From NCBI GenBank assembly GCA_030674155.1, contig CM060326.1, positions 15,615,322 to 15,679,321 of the forward strand: DNA of 64,000 bases, read 5' to 3'. Below, piece by piece: positions 1-13,368 of the stretch. A program made the position numbers and the translations under genes. The notes under the pieces were generated by a model, which was not told the DNA's origin, ran no database searches, and was given only the letters and a program-made list of their open reading frames with translations. The stretch's first letter is position 1, and each line of letters opens with the position of its first letter. This stretch comes from Stramonita haemastoma. Lineage: Eukaryota > Mollusca > Gastropoda > Neogastropoda > Muricidae.

Positions 1-36
<36 letters not shown>

Positions 37-136
37 CTCTCTCTCTCTCTCTACTCTCAGAGGGCTGGATAAAAGCCACCATTGTCTTAATCTTTTCCTC
101 ATAAAATGTTATTCATTATCATATCTCATCTTCTAT

Positions 137-203
<67 letters not shown>

Positions 204-292
204 CTCTCCATAGTACTGTTACCATATCATTGTTGTTTTTACTGTGTTTTATTGATGGCAATAAAATTCATTTATGCAAATCAAATCAATTC

Positions 293-381
<89 letters not shown>

Positions 382-466
382 GTCGTCTGTCTGTCTGTCT
401 TCTGTCTGTCTGTCTCTCTTCTCTCCTCTCCTCTCTCTCTCCCTCCTCTCTCCTCTCTCCTCCTCC

Positions 467-552
<86 letters not shown>
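1..552. repeat. (CT)n and (CA)n microsatellite cluster
   Basis: (CT)n blocks lie at 1-54, 143-200 and 298-377. The last passes into TCTG units and impure CT/CCT sequence and ends in a (CA)n block at 478-551. Long open frames across it on both strands are translations of dinucleotide repeat and are not genes. Confidence 0.95.
240..297 (+). mobile_element. LINE-like 3' tail fused to (CT)n
   Basis: An AT-rich segment contains an AATAAA signal and short direct reiterations of the type AATTCAT/AATCAAT, and runs straight into (CT)n. The same arrangement is seen at the 3' end of the reverse-transcriptase element near 47.98 kb and in reverse orientation at 43.51 kb. No coding part is preserved here, so the assignment rests on tail resemblance only. 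Confidence 0.35.
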
Positions 553-554
<2 letters not shown>

Positions 555-1068
555 GTGTAATATCACAACTTGTAAAAAAAAAAAAAATAAAAAAAAAAAA
601 AACGAACACCCGCCCACCCACCCCCAAAACCGTTAAATGAATTTGAACTCGCCATCGCCTGCAGAAACTTGTGGATGTTGCCGCACAGTACATGCCAGCA
701 TTGGGCGTGTCGACGACAGTGCGCGTTATGCAAACAGTTCCCTGTTCACCCCGCATTTCAATGCACCTCGAGTTCATTTCCTATTACACTGTGATGTTAC
801 CACCGCATTCCATTGGCTGTACACCGTATGTTTGCCTTTTGAACTCCTCCAATTTCAAGTCAAGCTTGACGGAGACAAAGGACCCTGTGGGAGTATGGGG
901 GTGAGGGTGATGGGTGTGGTGGGAGTGGGTGGGGGTGGGAGGGGGTGTTGAAAGTGTCAGTCATGGTAAAGAGGTATCACTTTTCCACACACACACACAC
1001 ACACAAAAATTCGTGGGAATTTCCTTAGGTAACAAGAGTGATTGACATTTTTCTGACTTGCACAATAC

Positions 1069-1071
<3 letters not shown>
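553..1071. other. Non-repetitive stretch without supported gene
   Basis: This holds an A-rich tract near 570-602 and a relatively CpG-containing unique segment at about 640-900 that includes an inverted CCAAT box (ATTGG near 811). It has an open frame at 637-951, but this carries no recognisable domain and no convincing splice context. The segment could be promoter-like or a relic; I cannot tell. Confidence 0.3.

Positions 1072-1148
<77 letters not shown>
1072..1148. repeat. (TA)n microsatellite
   Basis: A nearly perfect TA dinucleotide run of about 75 bases, flanked by non-repetitive AT-rich sequence. Confidence 0.95.
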
Positions 1149-1151
<3 letters not shown>

Positions 1152-2022
1152 CTTATAATCCAGTATAGGGGGGAGATGAGGAGGGAGAGGTGGAGATCTT
1201 GTCTTTTCTGGCTTCTTTGTTTTCGTTTGTTGTTTCATTCATTTATTTATTTTTGCTCATAACGTGTAAACTGACAAGTTGGTTACTTTTAAAAAAAATG
1301 TCTATCATTTTCTTTCTTTCTTTTTCTTTTCAAAACGACAGGAGTCCATTTCCCGGACATAAAGTATCACATAATATTTGCAGTTGTATGCGTAAACGTG
1401 AAGGTTAACGCTTTAGACCCCGTTAGAACTGCTGGAGGCCAAAAAATATTTAAAAAATGAAGATTGATATAGGAAAAGAACTGAGTAATCACAACACAGC
1501 ACCACACGCACGCAGACCAGCACCACGCACGCACGCACGCACACACACAACACACACACACTACACATACACTACACATACATACATACATACATACAAC
1601 ATAATCAGTCAGATACATCATAATGCATACATCAACTAATACATGCTACATGATACATGCAACATAATAATAATACTATTGTAATACATACACAATCTAC
1701 AGAGAGGGGGAGAGGAGAGGAGGGGGGGGGAATAGAAAAGAGTCGCTGTGTGTCGTTGTGTTTGCAGCGCGTACACAGATCTTGTTACTAAGTGAGGAAC
1801 GAGATCAGGTGCAGAACAATGCCTATCATGACTGGTATTATTTTGATATATATACAAAGTTTGACTTAGCGTCATTGTTTTCCATGTTATCACTTTACGT
1901 ATTCATTTGCACTTTTCAGTACTACACTCCATGTCCCCCCTCCCCCCTCCAGTTCTTGCAACTCACCAAGCTCTTGCATTCACTTTAAGGCATGCTAAGC
2001 TTCAACCACACCACACACACAC
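1149..2022. other. Intergenic, no gene recognised
   Basis: Mixed sequence with a small CA/CATA-rich patch at 1505-1600 and a G-rich run at 1700-1732. Acceptor-like TTTGCAG at about 1763-1769 is followed by a short open stretch, but no domain or matching donor makes an exon supportable. Confidence 0.4.
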
Positions 2023-2074
2023 AGGGAGAGAGAGAGAGAGAGAGAGAGGAGAGAGGAGAGGAGAGAGAGAGAGA

Positions 2075-2116
<42 letters not shown>

Positions 2117-2146
2117 AACAGACAGACAGACAAACAGACAGACATA
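2023..2146. repeat. (GA)n with (GACA)n end
   Basis: An impure GA dinucleotide array passes into a few GACA units. Strand asymmetry is complete: purines on the plus strand. Confidence 0.9.
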
Positions 2147-2379
2147 AACAATGACTTACCTATAAAATCACAAATTGTCCAATGGTCAAAGTACGTGGAA
2201 ACTCACACAAAAGGACCCACTGAAATTATTGCCTCCACAGCAGTTCTGTGCTAGAAAATTTCAGATCTTTTAATGCAGAGTAAAACCCTATCACAGTTAC
2301 TTATTTGTACATTGAATTTTAGTGCAAAAATTTGTCACATCTCTCGGCTTCAAATAAAACCACGAACTGTGAGAGACAT

Positions 2380-2760
2380 GCACCTACTACCACCTGCAAA
2401 AACACCAAATTTTAAGAGTGAAAATAAACCACAAATTTTTTTTTAAAACCCCACAACACACAAGGGAAGACGGTAAGTAGAAACCTGTATGTCAGCACAG
2501 TGTGCTCAACTTTTAATTCAACCTGTGGGGGAAAAAAGTTGTCCTGAAAAAAAAAAGAAGAAGAAGAAGAAGAAAAAAGAAATGTGTCCCACACAAAACC
2601 ACCAAACTAATAGTAAAAAAAAAAAAAAAGGAAAACAAAATTAATTTTAAAAACTACAAACACTCAAGCGTACACTGTAAATGGAAACCTGTATGCCGGC
2701 ACCGTAGGTTCAACGTTTTATTCAAGCTGCCATGACTGGGAAAAGGCTGGTATGAACGAA
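2380..2760. repeat. Diverged direct duplication, about 200-bp period
   Basis: Segments at about 2430-2545 and about 2640-2755 share an ordered set of words, including GAAACCTGTATG followed by a C/G-variable region, then GTTCAAC or CTCAAC with TTTTA-TTCAA, and a terminal GGGAAAA. No coding frame spans them. Confidence 0.5.
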
Positions 2761-2884
2761 GGTTTTTAAACAAGAGTCTTTCGGGTGGAGTAAGATTAAA
2801 CCACTTCGGTTGTACAAGCAGGAGATTGGTAGTAGTAGTAGAAGGCCTAGTCTAGAAAGGTAAAGTAAAGATACAGAAAGATTA

Positions 2885-3215
2885 TGCCGTCTTTTTTTTT
2901 CGCTTATGGGAAACTGTTTGTGTCAAGAGATTTGTAAAGAGTTTTTCTATGGTGAGGTATGATTTTATTCATAAATATTTAATAGGAGAAAAGGGCTAAG
3001 TAATGATCAAGGAGTGAAAGTTCTTACTCTTTTTTTTTTAAGCAGAGATTATGCTGGAATGGTAATTATCTAGAAATAATGTGCAGTCTTTTTGCTTATG
3101 GGAAACTGTTTGTGTCAAGACATCTGGAAAGAGGTTTTCCGCAGTTTAGTATTATTTTATTCATAAAAGGTGAAAATGCTTAGAAGTATATGACTGAGAA
3201 GTGAAAGTTCCCAGT
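2885..3215. repeat. Second diverged direct duplication, about 190-bp period
   Basis: The word GCTTATGGGAAACTGTTTGT occurs in both halves (about 2904 and about 3095). In each it is followed by GTCAAGA, a TATT/TTTTATTCATAAA segment and AAGTGAAAGTT. This is a local tandem copy with moderate divergence and no gene seen. Confidence 0.6.
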
Positions 3216-4182
<967 letters not shown>

Positions 4183-4224
4183 AAAGCGAAGGATGGAGAT
4201 TGTGATTTAGATTGTAATTGTGAT

Positions 4225-4535
4225 TGCGCTGGTAATTTGACGACCCGGTTCGATTCCCTTGGAGGGGATTTTTCCTCTGGAGTTAACATCAGTGCTGACT
4301 CCACTCTCCCCAAAAGTTCTTCAGATGAGACTTTAAACTGAAGCCCTGTGTGCGAACCACGAGATCATCTTTCCCACACGTTAGGTCCTGTTCCGCTTTT
4401 CACAAGAGTAGGCCATTGTGTGCCGGTGGGAACAGATGAAAAGATTTACAAAACTGCATACACACGGCGATTGGATGTGAAAAAAAAGCACACGAGTGCT
4501 TATTGCATTATCCTCGATATAAAAAAAAGAATGAA
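4225..4535 (+). mobile_element. tRNA-derived SINE (family 1), 5' end degraded
   Basis: A B-box-like GGTTCGATTCC follows ACCC. It is succeeded by the family body: GGGGATTTTTCC, GGAGTTAACATCAG, GATGAGACT and TTCCGCTTTT. The 3' end reads GAGTGCTTATTGCATTATCC. The A-box half of the tRNA-like head is not recognisable. Confidence 0.8.
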
Positions 4536-4974
4536 TGAATCTTATTCTATAACCCTTGGAAAATCATTCATCTCATTCATTCATTCATTCATTTATCATT
4601 ATTTCCCTCTGTGTGTCATTAACAGTTTCTCGCTGCCTGTCTGTGCCGATGTGCTTGTCTTTCTGAAGATGTTTTGTGTCTCTGTGGGTCTCCTTTACTT
4701 TAAAGGCAGTTTAAATAACCCTTTTCCCTTCTTTCCCTTCGTGTTTTACTGTCATTTCTCCTCTAGATTTATCAACCTTCTAGTCTTTTCAAGTGCTTGA
4801 AAAGTAATGTTGTGGTCCTTAAACCAGCTTCAAGTTGTCTGGCCAAAGATTGTTTCACTATCGATTACTGAGGACCCTGTTCTCTGGAACTGTCTGCCAT
4901 CTTCAGAAACTGGTACCCACCCCCTTCACACTTCAATACATACTTTTTATTTATTTTTTATTTTATTCTTTTAT
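4536..4974. other. Spacer between two SINE copies
   Basis: Contains a short CATT/TCAT reiteration at about 4565-4600 and an AT-rich tail. The open frame 4348-4800 runs through the SINE and is not supported as a gene. Confidence 0.4.
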
Positions 4975-5302
4975 GTATCCAGGATAATGGATAAGCACTC
5001 GTGTGGTGCTTTTTACATCCAGTCCCCGTGTGTATGCAGTTTTGTAAAGCTTGTCATCTGTTCCCACCGGCACACGGTGGCCTATTCTTACGAAAAGCGG
5101 AACAGGATTTAACGTGTGTGCAAGATGTTCTGTGTGCGTTCCACACGGGGCCTCGGTTTATAGTCTCATCCGAAGGACTTTGGGGGAGAGTGGAGTCAGC
5201 ACTGATGTTAACTCCAAGGAGAAAAATCTCCTCGAACGTAGAATCGAACCCGGGTCGTGCAAATTGCGAGCGCAATGTTGACCATAGACTATCCCGTCTC
5301 CC
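4975..5302 (-). mobile_element. tRNA-derived SINE (family 1), near full length
   Basis: The reverse orientation begins at the 3' end (AGGATAATGG..GCACTCGTG). It ends in the tRNA-like head, where GAATCGAACCCGGG is the complement of the B box and TAGACTATCCCG that of the A-box region. It lies opposite in orientation to the copy at 4.2 kb, giving an inverted pair about 450 bp apart. Confidence 0.85.
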
Positions 5303-5594
5303 CTTATGTACTTAAAAAAAAAAGAGCGGCTTCGTGAAAGCCAAACCTGCTGTAATATCGACATAAAAGTAAAAAGCACTATGTTGTGTGATTGATGATT
5401 ATAAGAAAGCTTTCGATTCTGTTTAGAGGCAAGTGTTTTGGGCATAATGAGTAAAACTAGGGTATTTCTGGTTAACATTCAATATTACAGTGTCCCTGCA
5501 CAATTTTGATCGATCATAAACTCAGTCTTCCAGTATGTGTGTGTGTGTGTGTGGTGAGTGAGTGGTGTGATGAGTGAGTGGTGGTGTGTGGATG

Positions 5595-5598
<4 letters not shown>
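5303..5598. other. Intergenic spacer with a short (GT)n/(GTGA) patch
   Basis: Unique sequence ending in a GT/GTGA/GTGG-rich patch at 5535-5600 that leads into (GA)n. No gene recognised. Confidence 0.5.

Positions 5599-5634
<36 letters not shown>
5599..5634. repeat. (GA)n microsatellite
   Basis: A short pure GA run. Confidence 0.95.
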
Positions 5635-5638
<4 letters not shown>

Positions 5639-5778
5639 AAGGCCGGCATACCAAACACTCTCTCTCCTCTCTCCAATGGCTTGCATCATCGCCACTTCAG
5701 TGGGGATAAAAAAAAAAAAAAAAAGCAAACCGTAACTAATGCATTCCCTGATTTCAACATGTACTTCTTTGTTTCAGG

Positions 5779-5926
5779 AACCAGGATCAGAAAGCCTAAA
5801 CCCAAACAACCCTACTGTCAATTCCACTCAAATCTAACTCCCCGGGCGTTCAAGAGGAAGAATCACACACGGAAACCGCTAACAAGTACAGCTACTCAAA
5901 GGGAACGAATCCTGCAGCTTAATTAG
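5779..5926 (+). CDS. Candidate terminal exon of unknown gene
   Basis: A good acceptor (pyrimidine-rich stretch ending TTTGTTTCAG at 5778) precedes an open frame rich in Lys, Arg and Pro (RKPKPKQPYC near its start) that ends at TAA just before 5927. A second frame gives a shorter peptide. No upstream exon could be matched, so this may be the last exon of a plus-strand gene whose other exons I cannot see, or chance. I do not recognise it. Confidence 0.25.
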
Positions 5927-5997
5927 TCAACCAAGCAGCGATAAGCCGGTTTGGAATTATTAGGCTGTTTCACGGCCAGTCTGTGCGTGGGAACACA

Positions 5998-5998
<1 letters not shown>

Positions 5999-6044
<46 letters not shown>
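5999..6044. repeat. (CA)n microsatellite
   Basis: Nearly pure CA run directly abutting a truncated SINE body. Confidence 0.95.
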
Positions 6045-6046
<2 letters not shown>

Positions 6047-6215
6047 CCTCGGATGAGACTTAACGAGGCCCAGTGTGCGAGCACCAAACATCTGCGACAC
6101 ACTTAAACGTTCCGCTTCGTGAGAGTAGCACGGTGCCGTGGAACAGATGACATTTCAAAAGCTACACACGGACTGATGTAAAAAAAAGAAAGGCTATCAT
6201 TACCAATATATAAAG
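6045..6215 (+). mobile_element. Truncated SINE (family 1), body and 3' end
   Basis: Family words CCTCGGATGAGACTTAA, GAGGCCCAGTGTGCGA, GTTCCGCTTCGTGAGAGTAG and GGAACAGATGAC appear in the right order. The tRNA-like head is missing and (CA)n takes its place. Confidence 0.75.
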
Positions 6216-6232
6216 AATAATCAAAATAATAA

Positions 6233-6235
<3 letters not shown>

Positions 6236-6322
<87 letters not shown>
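6236..6322. repeat. (TA)n microsatellite
   Basis: TA run interrupted by TTATATATAATA near its middle. Confidence 0.95.
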
Positions 6323-7063
<741 letters not shown>

Positions 7064-7183
7064 TCTCTTCGCTCTCTTGCATACGTTAATCTTTCTTTTC
7101 TAGAGTGGCCTCTGTGCTGCTGCTTTCAAACTGCATCAATGATGATTGTTATTTACTGTTAATTAAACCGTTGTGTTTTTTTT

Positions 7184-7315
7184 TTTGACTGTTTTTTTTT
7201 GTTTGTTGTTTTTTTTCTTTGTTGTTTGGTTTTTTTTTGTTTTTTTGTTTTTTTGTTTTTTTGTTGTTCTTTGTTGTTGTTGTTATGTTTGTTTTTGTTG
7301 TGTTTTTTTTTCGTT
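7184..7315. repeat. T-rich GTTTTT low-complexity
   Basis: Homopolymeric T runs interrupted by G, with an internal TTGTTG patch. Confidence 0.85.
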
Positions 7316-7549
7316 CTTTCTCTAATACAATTTTTTTATGTGACTCTGATTTTCTCTAATGTGACTTTCTCCCTAATAGAGTCGTTTTTACCATAAGCAT
7401 TACTATTCCGTATTGTTTGGTATGCGTAAGTTATTGTTTAATTCTTTTTTTTGATGTACCTGAAAGGGGCGGGACGGATGTAAAAAGCACTGTTGCTTCT
7501 ATTATCTCGAATAAAAATTGCCTTGCTTGCTCCTGCTTGCTTGTTCTCT

Positions 7550-7552
<3 letters not shown>

Positions 7553-7589
<37 letters not shown>

Positions 7590-7620
7590 CTTCTCTCTCA
7601 CTCCTCTTCTTCTCTCTCAT
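7553..7620. repeat. Impure (CT)n
   Basis: CT dinucleotides with TTC interruptions. Confidence 0.85.
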
Positions 7621-7761
7621 GTATCTTTTTTGTTCGGGAGCTTCATCTCTGCTGTCACTTCATTTTATCTATTTGATTTATTACAGTGGATCTTGACATA
7701 GTGTTCCGGTTGGTTAACATGTGTGTCTTTGAAAACAATATTCTTTGTCTTTATGTTCCAG

Positions 7762-7818
7762 TCACCAGAAATCCCTCAACAGTGTGCTGAGATGTTAGGA
7801 AGCTTGCTGCGTGCGTAA
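7762..7818 (+). CDS. Candidate terminal exon of unknown gene
   Basis: A strong acceptor (ATTCTTTGTCTTTATGTTCCAG ending at 7761, interrupted here only by my description) opens an 18-codon frame beginning SPEIPQQCAEML and ending at TAA 7816-7818. Codon choice looks coding, but I found no upstream partner exon. If real it would be the tail of a plus-strand gene ending about 420 bases before the TDRD3 start codon. I do not recognise the peptide. Confidence 0.25.
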   Translation, partial: SPEIPQQCAEMLGSLLRA

Positions 7819-8237
7819 AGTCTCCGTGTATCATTAAGGAATCACCACGCTTGCTGACGTAGGTGTCATGTTTTATAGCTATATAAATGTCACTTGCGCA
7901 CAAATCACATGTGCAGTCTAAATCGAACCTCCGCTGGGGCGTAAATATAATACAGCAACACATCTTTAATACATGTAGCCTTAACGTTACAGTGTTTCAA
8001 AATTGTCACTCATATTCGTGACGAATCATTTATTGTATAGTAAAATTATTTCGACATTAATCAATCGATTGATTCAGTTTTGTTTCTGTTTTCTTATTTC
8101 TGTAATTTTTACAGTTTATTCCTCACAGTAACAAATTACAGCTGTTTGTACAAACGTACTGTGATTCTGTTTGTTTTTGCTAAAAAGACGGAAATACAAG
8201 TAGAGCGACCACGTGAATTGACAAGTTTGGAGACAAC
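7819..8237. promoter_or_regulatory. Probable TDRD3 5' UTR/promoter interval
   Basis: Unique sequence immediately upstream of the TDRD3 start codon. An in-frame TGA at 8214-8216 closes the frame above the ATG. No TATA box or CpG island stands out, so the transcription start cannot be placed. Confidence 0.35.
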
Positions 8238-8266
8238 ATGGAGAAAGAAATGATCAGGAAAGGGTG
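8238..8266 (+). CDS. TDRD3: TDRD3 exon 1 (start exon, 29 nt)
   Basis: ATG at 8238 has A at -3 and G at +4. The exon encodes MEKEMIRKG and the first two bases of a Trp codon. The donor GTGAGT starts at 8267. The first base of exon 2 completes TGG, giving KGWHLSPEG, which matches the conserved GW-LS-EG start of vertebrate TDRD3. The in-frame TGA at 8214 supports this ATG. Too short for any ORF scan. Confidence 0.8.
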
Positions 8267-8344
8267 GTGAGTTTGAGTAAAGCTTAAAGTTCACGCACGC
8301 ATGCACGCACACGCACACACAAACACACATACCACACACCAACA

Positions 8345-8375
<31 letters not shown>

Positions 8376-8897
8376 CACACCGGTAAATTCCCAGATTACG
8401 AATAAGATGAGTAGCTCGAAAGTCGCAACAGGCAACATGGGTAAGATCGATTTTGATCATGACGAGTTAATATCAACAGACCTGTAGGCCTAATACAAAA
8501 TATTTACCACGCTGAGCAACACGGGAGGGTAGAAGGGGCTTGAAGGGGAAGAGGAGAGGAGGGTAAGAGCGTCAAATGCCAAGGCAGGCAGCTGTGAGGA
8601 GTGGAGATGGGGGCTCATTAACTTGTAAAAGTTCGGAGTTGTTAAAGTCTCACTTCGAGTTCGAGTCTCCCTTAATGGGAAATTTCCGCTGGAACATGAA
8701 TCAAATCACAAAAATCAGTCACTACGAGTCACCAGGCTTATTACTGACTTATGATACACTTGCAAGGCATAGCTGGGTTAAATAAAGTAAATTATTTATT
8801 TCAAGGGTGTATCAAAATGTTATTAATACTATAATAATAATAATAGGCACCTTGTGGTGACTAATATTAAAACTAATAAAAAGAGCATAATGCAACA

Positions 8898-8962
<65 letters not shown>

Positions 8963-9113
8963 ACCCCCCCCCCCCCCCCCACACACACACAAACCACACA
9001 CACACACACACAACACACATATGCACGCATGTGCACGTGCACACTCGCACTCGCACACATGCGCACATGCACACACTTGACACACACAATTACACACACA
9101 CTACACTACAGGG

Positions 9114-9153
<40 letters not shown>

Positions 9154-9711
9154 CACACACACACACACACACACGCACACATGCACACATACACACACAC
9201 CACTGTAGTGTTATTAATATTACTTTAGTACTCAACATCTGAGCAAGGTTGAATAAGGTTCAACTTATCAAGGTAGTCTTCACTTTCTGCAGTTTTACAT
9301 TAGTTATATTGTCACTTTGTGAAAAAAAAGTTGAAAAAAGTTTCAGTTTTACTGTACTGCAGTATTACACCATATTCAGATGTACTTGTAGTTGTAGTGT
9401 ATTTCATCAATACTGTCAATACTCAAAATGTGACTCATGTGAGGGAAGGATCTGGATAGCATTAACAATGTCCACCTTCAACTTGAAGACTTACATAACT
9501 TGGTGCTCAGAATACCCTTTATTTAATTTTTTTGAAAATTCTCACCTTCATGAATATAAATTTGTTATAAATCATGAATGCATTTTTATTTTATGATACT
9601 AGTTCTTTCTTTAGAGATTGGTAACAGAGAAAGTCAACTGTGAGGGCAAAGTCGCTTTTAATTTTAACATTTGAAATCACTGTTGCTGAGCATTGAAAGT
9701 GTGTGTGTGTG

Positions 9712-9784
<73 letters not shown>

Positions 9785-10305
9785 TAGGCATCTGTCACCA
9801 GAGGGTCAAGAACAGTGTGCAGAGAATGGTGACAAATCAGTCAACTCTGCCATCAAGAAAGCTCTGAATGTGAGTATGATCTTAAGTCTAGATATTCTAT
9901 TTTTCATGTAAGTTTTTTTTTTCTCTTTAGGACATAAGGGTAGTAATCTAAATTGGCACCCTACTCAGGCTACGAAACTGCTACACTTGAAATAAGATAA
10001 ATTGCTCTGCCTAATTACAATTTTGATAGCGCTCAACATTTTGATTGTTGATGTGATGGCATTAGCAACTGTTTTGGCTTCCAGGATAAAATACAACTAA
10101 AGTCGCTGGAAAGATCAAGTTGTAAGTGGTTTCGTTTCATTTCTCAGAGCAGTCTTTTCTTTTAAATTTTAGAAAATGTTCTAAATCTGCATTCAGTGTA
10201 TTAGCACATATCACAAAAAAGTTAAATAAATTATCTTTTTTTCTTTCTTACAATCAGGTTTGTTTCAATGTTTGTAAAATGATGGCTGTTCGTTGTCAAG
10301 CATCA

Positions 10306-10338
<33 letters not shown>

Positions 10339-10834
10339 CATCAGTGTGTGTGTGTGCATCAGTGTGTGTGTGTGCATCATGTGTGTGTGTGCATCAGTGT
10401 GGTGTGTGTGTGCGCACGCATGCGCACACATAGATTAGATATTTTTTGTCCATTTACTTGATATGAACAAATGTGTCCTGTTGATTTAACTTTAAAAGTA
10501 TATTATATTTTATGCATGTCAGCGCTTTTTTATCGTATGATTCGTATGTTAAATGTAACATTTGATTATTAACTAATCAAGTCATTTCACTTTTGTTCTG
10601 TTTTTTTCTCAGCTGGATTTGAAGACGATTGGTGAGAAATGGCTACCTACTGATGTGAGCACGGGGAGAATAAAAGCTGACTTCGTAAGTGTCATGTGTA
10701 ATAGTGTGAAAATACTTGTACACAAGTGTGCTTACAGAACATGGCATAATGTACACACACACATACACACACACACAGTGACACACTACACACACAGTCA
10801 CACACACACACACATCACAGTCACAGTCACACGC

Positions 10835-10894
<60 letters not shown>

Positions 10895-10906
10895 ACACAC
10901 ACACAC

Positions 10907-11005
<99 letters not shown>

Positions 11006-13278
11006 GTGCGTGCACACTTCTTTGTCTGATATCACTATGTCAAATGTAAAACTCCTGTTATTTTTACTACCAATGCTATTTCTTCCATCACCACTACTAC
11101 CGCTACCATGGCTATTACTCATTGACCACCACCATTACTGGTGCTAGTATTATTGCTTTCATAATGATGATTATGACAAGATGAAGAAATTATTCGCTGA
11201 TCACCCAGCGAATGGACAGGCCTAAAACTCAACCAAATTATTGCGAAAGGTAGAGAACAGAGAGAGGAATGGAGGGAACTGGTTGTCAAGTCTTCATGGG
11301 TGCCCCTACGGTCACCAGACTAAGGGATAGATAGATTGATAGATAGATATAAGAAATTGTTATCCTATCATTGTGTTATATTGATCTATTGTGTGTGTTA
11401 GTTGGAGGGTCCAGCAGTACTGCAGATAACCAAGCTGCGAAACGTCTCGCACCCAAAGACAATGAAGAATCGCAGGCAGCGCCCCGACTGTGGAAGATCA
11501 CTCTGACAGACGGGCATGCAACTGTCGCTGCTGTTTGCTTGCAGCCTTTGAAAAACCTCAGGTGAGCTGGCTGTGTAGTGTTGTAGCTGGCTGTGTAGTG
11601 TTGTAGCTGGCTGTGTAGTGTTGTAGCTGGCTGTGTAGTGTTGTAGCTGGCTGTGTAGTGTTGTAGCTGGCTGTGTAGTGTTGTAGCTGGCTGTGTAGTG
11701 TTGTAGCTGGCTGTGTAGTGTTGTAGCTGGCTGTGTAGTGTTGTAGCTGGCTGTGTAGTGTTGTTTCTGAGACATCAAATTTTGGTGGGTTAAAAAATTG
11801 TTTCTGTTTGGGGGGGGGGGGGATTATTTTTAATTAATGTGTGAACTAAAGGCTTGATTTTTGATATTTTGCTGAAAGTCTGTTTTTGAAGCAAAAAAAA
11901 CCTTCCAGTTTTTTGTGTTTTTTTACTAACAGTTGTGCCTTGTATGGTTACCAGTGTGATTTGGTAGAGTCAGTTAAGGATTCTTGTATTTTTTGGTTGG
12001 TATTTCTAAAGTTTAGGCTGTTTTTTTTAAAGACTTTAGGGAGACAAGCTGTCCACAGCTGTCAGTTTCCACCCACTTTCAGCTCCTCTCAGCGGCTAAT
12101 TCATCCATCCCATCCCAGTCCATATGGGGCCAGCTGGTACTAATTATAGCAGAAACTGACCATACTTGGACTAGGTAAAAGGAAGGAGCATGCTAAATTT
12201 AGCACCTAACTATTGAGTGATGTTCGATTCGTGCGCTGTGTGACATGTCAGCATTCCTCTCAGCCTGTGCTGTGTACAGTCAAGTCATTGCTGTGGTCTG
12301 TGTTGCAGCTTAAAGACGCCACCGGGCACCAAACTGCTGCTGGAAGGGAAAGCCGACATTCTGAATGGGTACCTGCTGCTGACAAACAAGAACAGCCAGC
12401 TTCTGGGAGGGCTTGTTCCCAACCTGGTGGAATCGTGGCAGCTCAAGTTGGTAGGTTTGCAACTGTTGGTTTGACTTTCTTGCTGGAAAACAGTAGTGGC
12501 AAAAATGTTGCGGGCACAGCAGTCAGTGTTCCCTTACTTTCAGCTCCTCTCAGCGGCTAATTATTTTATCCCATCCCAGTCCAGATGGGGCCAGTTGGTG
12601 CTAATTATAGCAGGAACTGACCACACTTGGGACTAGGTGAAAAAGAAAGGGCGTGCTAAATTTAGCACTCTAGATTGAGTGATGTTGGATTTGTGCGATG
12701 ATATTGGTGGTGTACCTATCGATATTTCTTTGTGTTGATTTAGAGTGGGGTTTTTTCTTTGGTGTAAACAAAAACAACGATAAAAATTTTAATGGTGGAG
12801 CTTGTGTACATTTTTGACATAGTTTTGGTTTAATGAATTGTGTTTCTAAGTTTTACCACAATAACAATCTTATATCTAAGATCAACCACCGTTTACTGTA
12901 ATCTTGTACAGATTGTTCTCATTTCAAAATGCATTCACACAGTTTTGCAATCATTTGATTAACTTTTACGATCAATCACAAGAGAGTATCAGGTGAAGAT
13001 GGATATTGATCTATCAGAGCCACTGGCTTGTACATCATCAGTAATCTCATTGACCTTCACTTCTCTGTTTTGCTCTCTGGACAATACTGCAGTTTTTATT
13101 GATAATGTGTCAGACTTTTTGTTGATGGCAGTTGTGTTCATGGGCAGAGTCGAACATCAACCTCCCACACTTTTCGGTCATATAGTTATTTTGCTACTAA
13201 ATTTGAGCAGACATTACACTTAGTTGCAAGCACTGTCTGCCATCTTGCCATGTGTCTTATGGTGTGTGTGTGTGTGTG

Positions 13279-13320
<42 letters not shown>

Positions 13321-13336
13321 TGTGTGTGTGTATGTG

Positions 13337-13368
<32 letters not shown>

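Noticed and set aside
281..617. Long overlapping open frames on both strands across CT/CA arrays
   Set aside because: They translate dinucleotide repeats (Leu-Ser, Glu-Arg, Cys-Val, His-Thr). The same applies to many frames in the window, for example at 6.6-7.1, 8.8-9.2, 10.8-11.0, 31.9-32.7, 41.7-42.4 and 53.6-53.9 kb.
637..951. Open frame of 104 codons
   Set aside because: No domain, no splice partner and G-rich low complexity at its end; kept only as an unresolved unique stretch.
11398..11778. Minus-strand open frame with a repeated Thr/Gln/His peptide
   Set aside because: It runs through the 20-bp minisatellite and antisense to TDRD3 exon 4.
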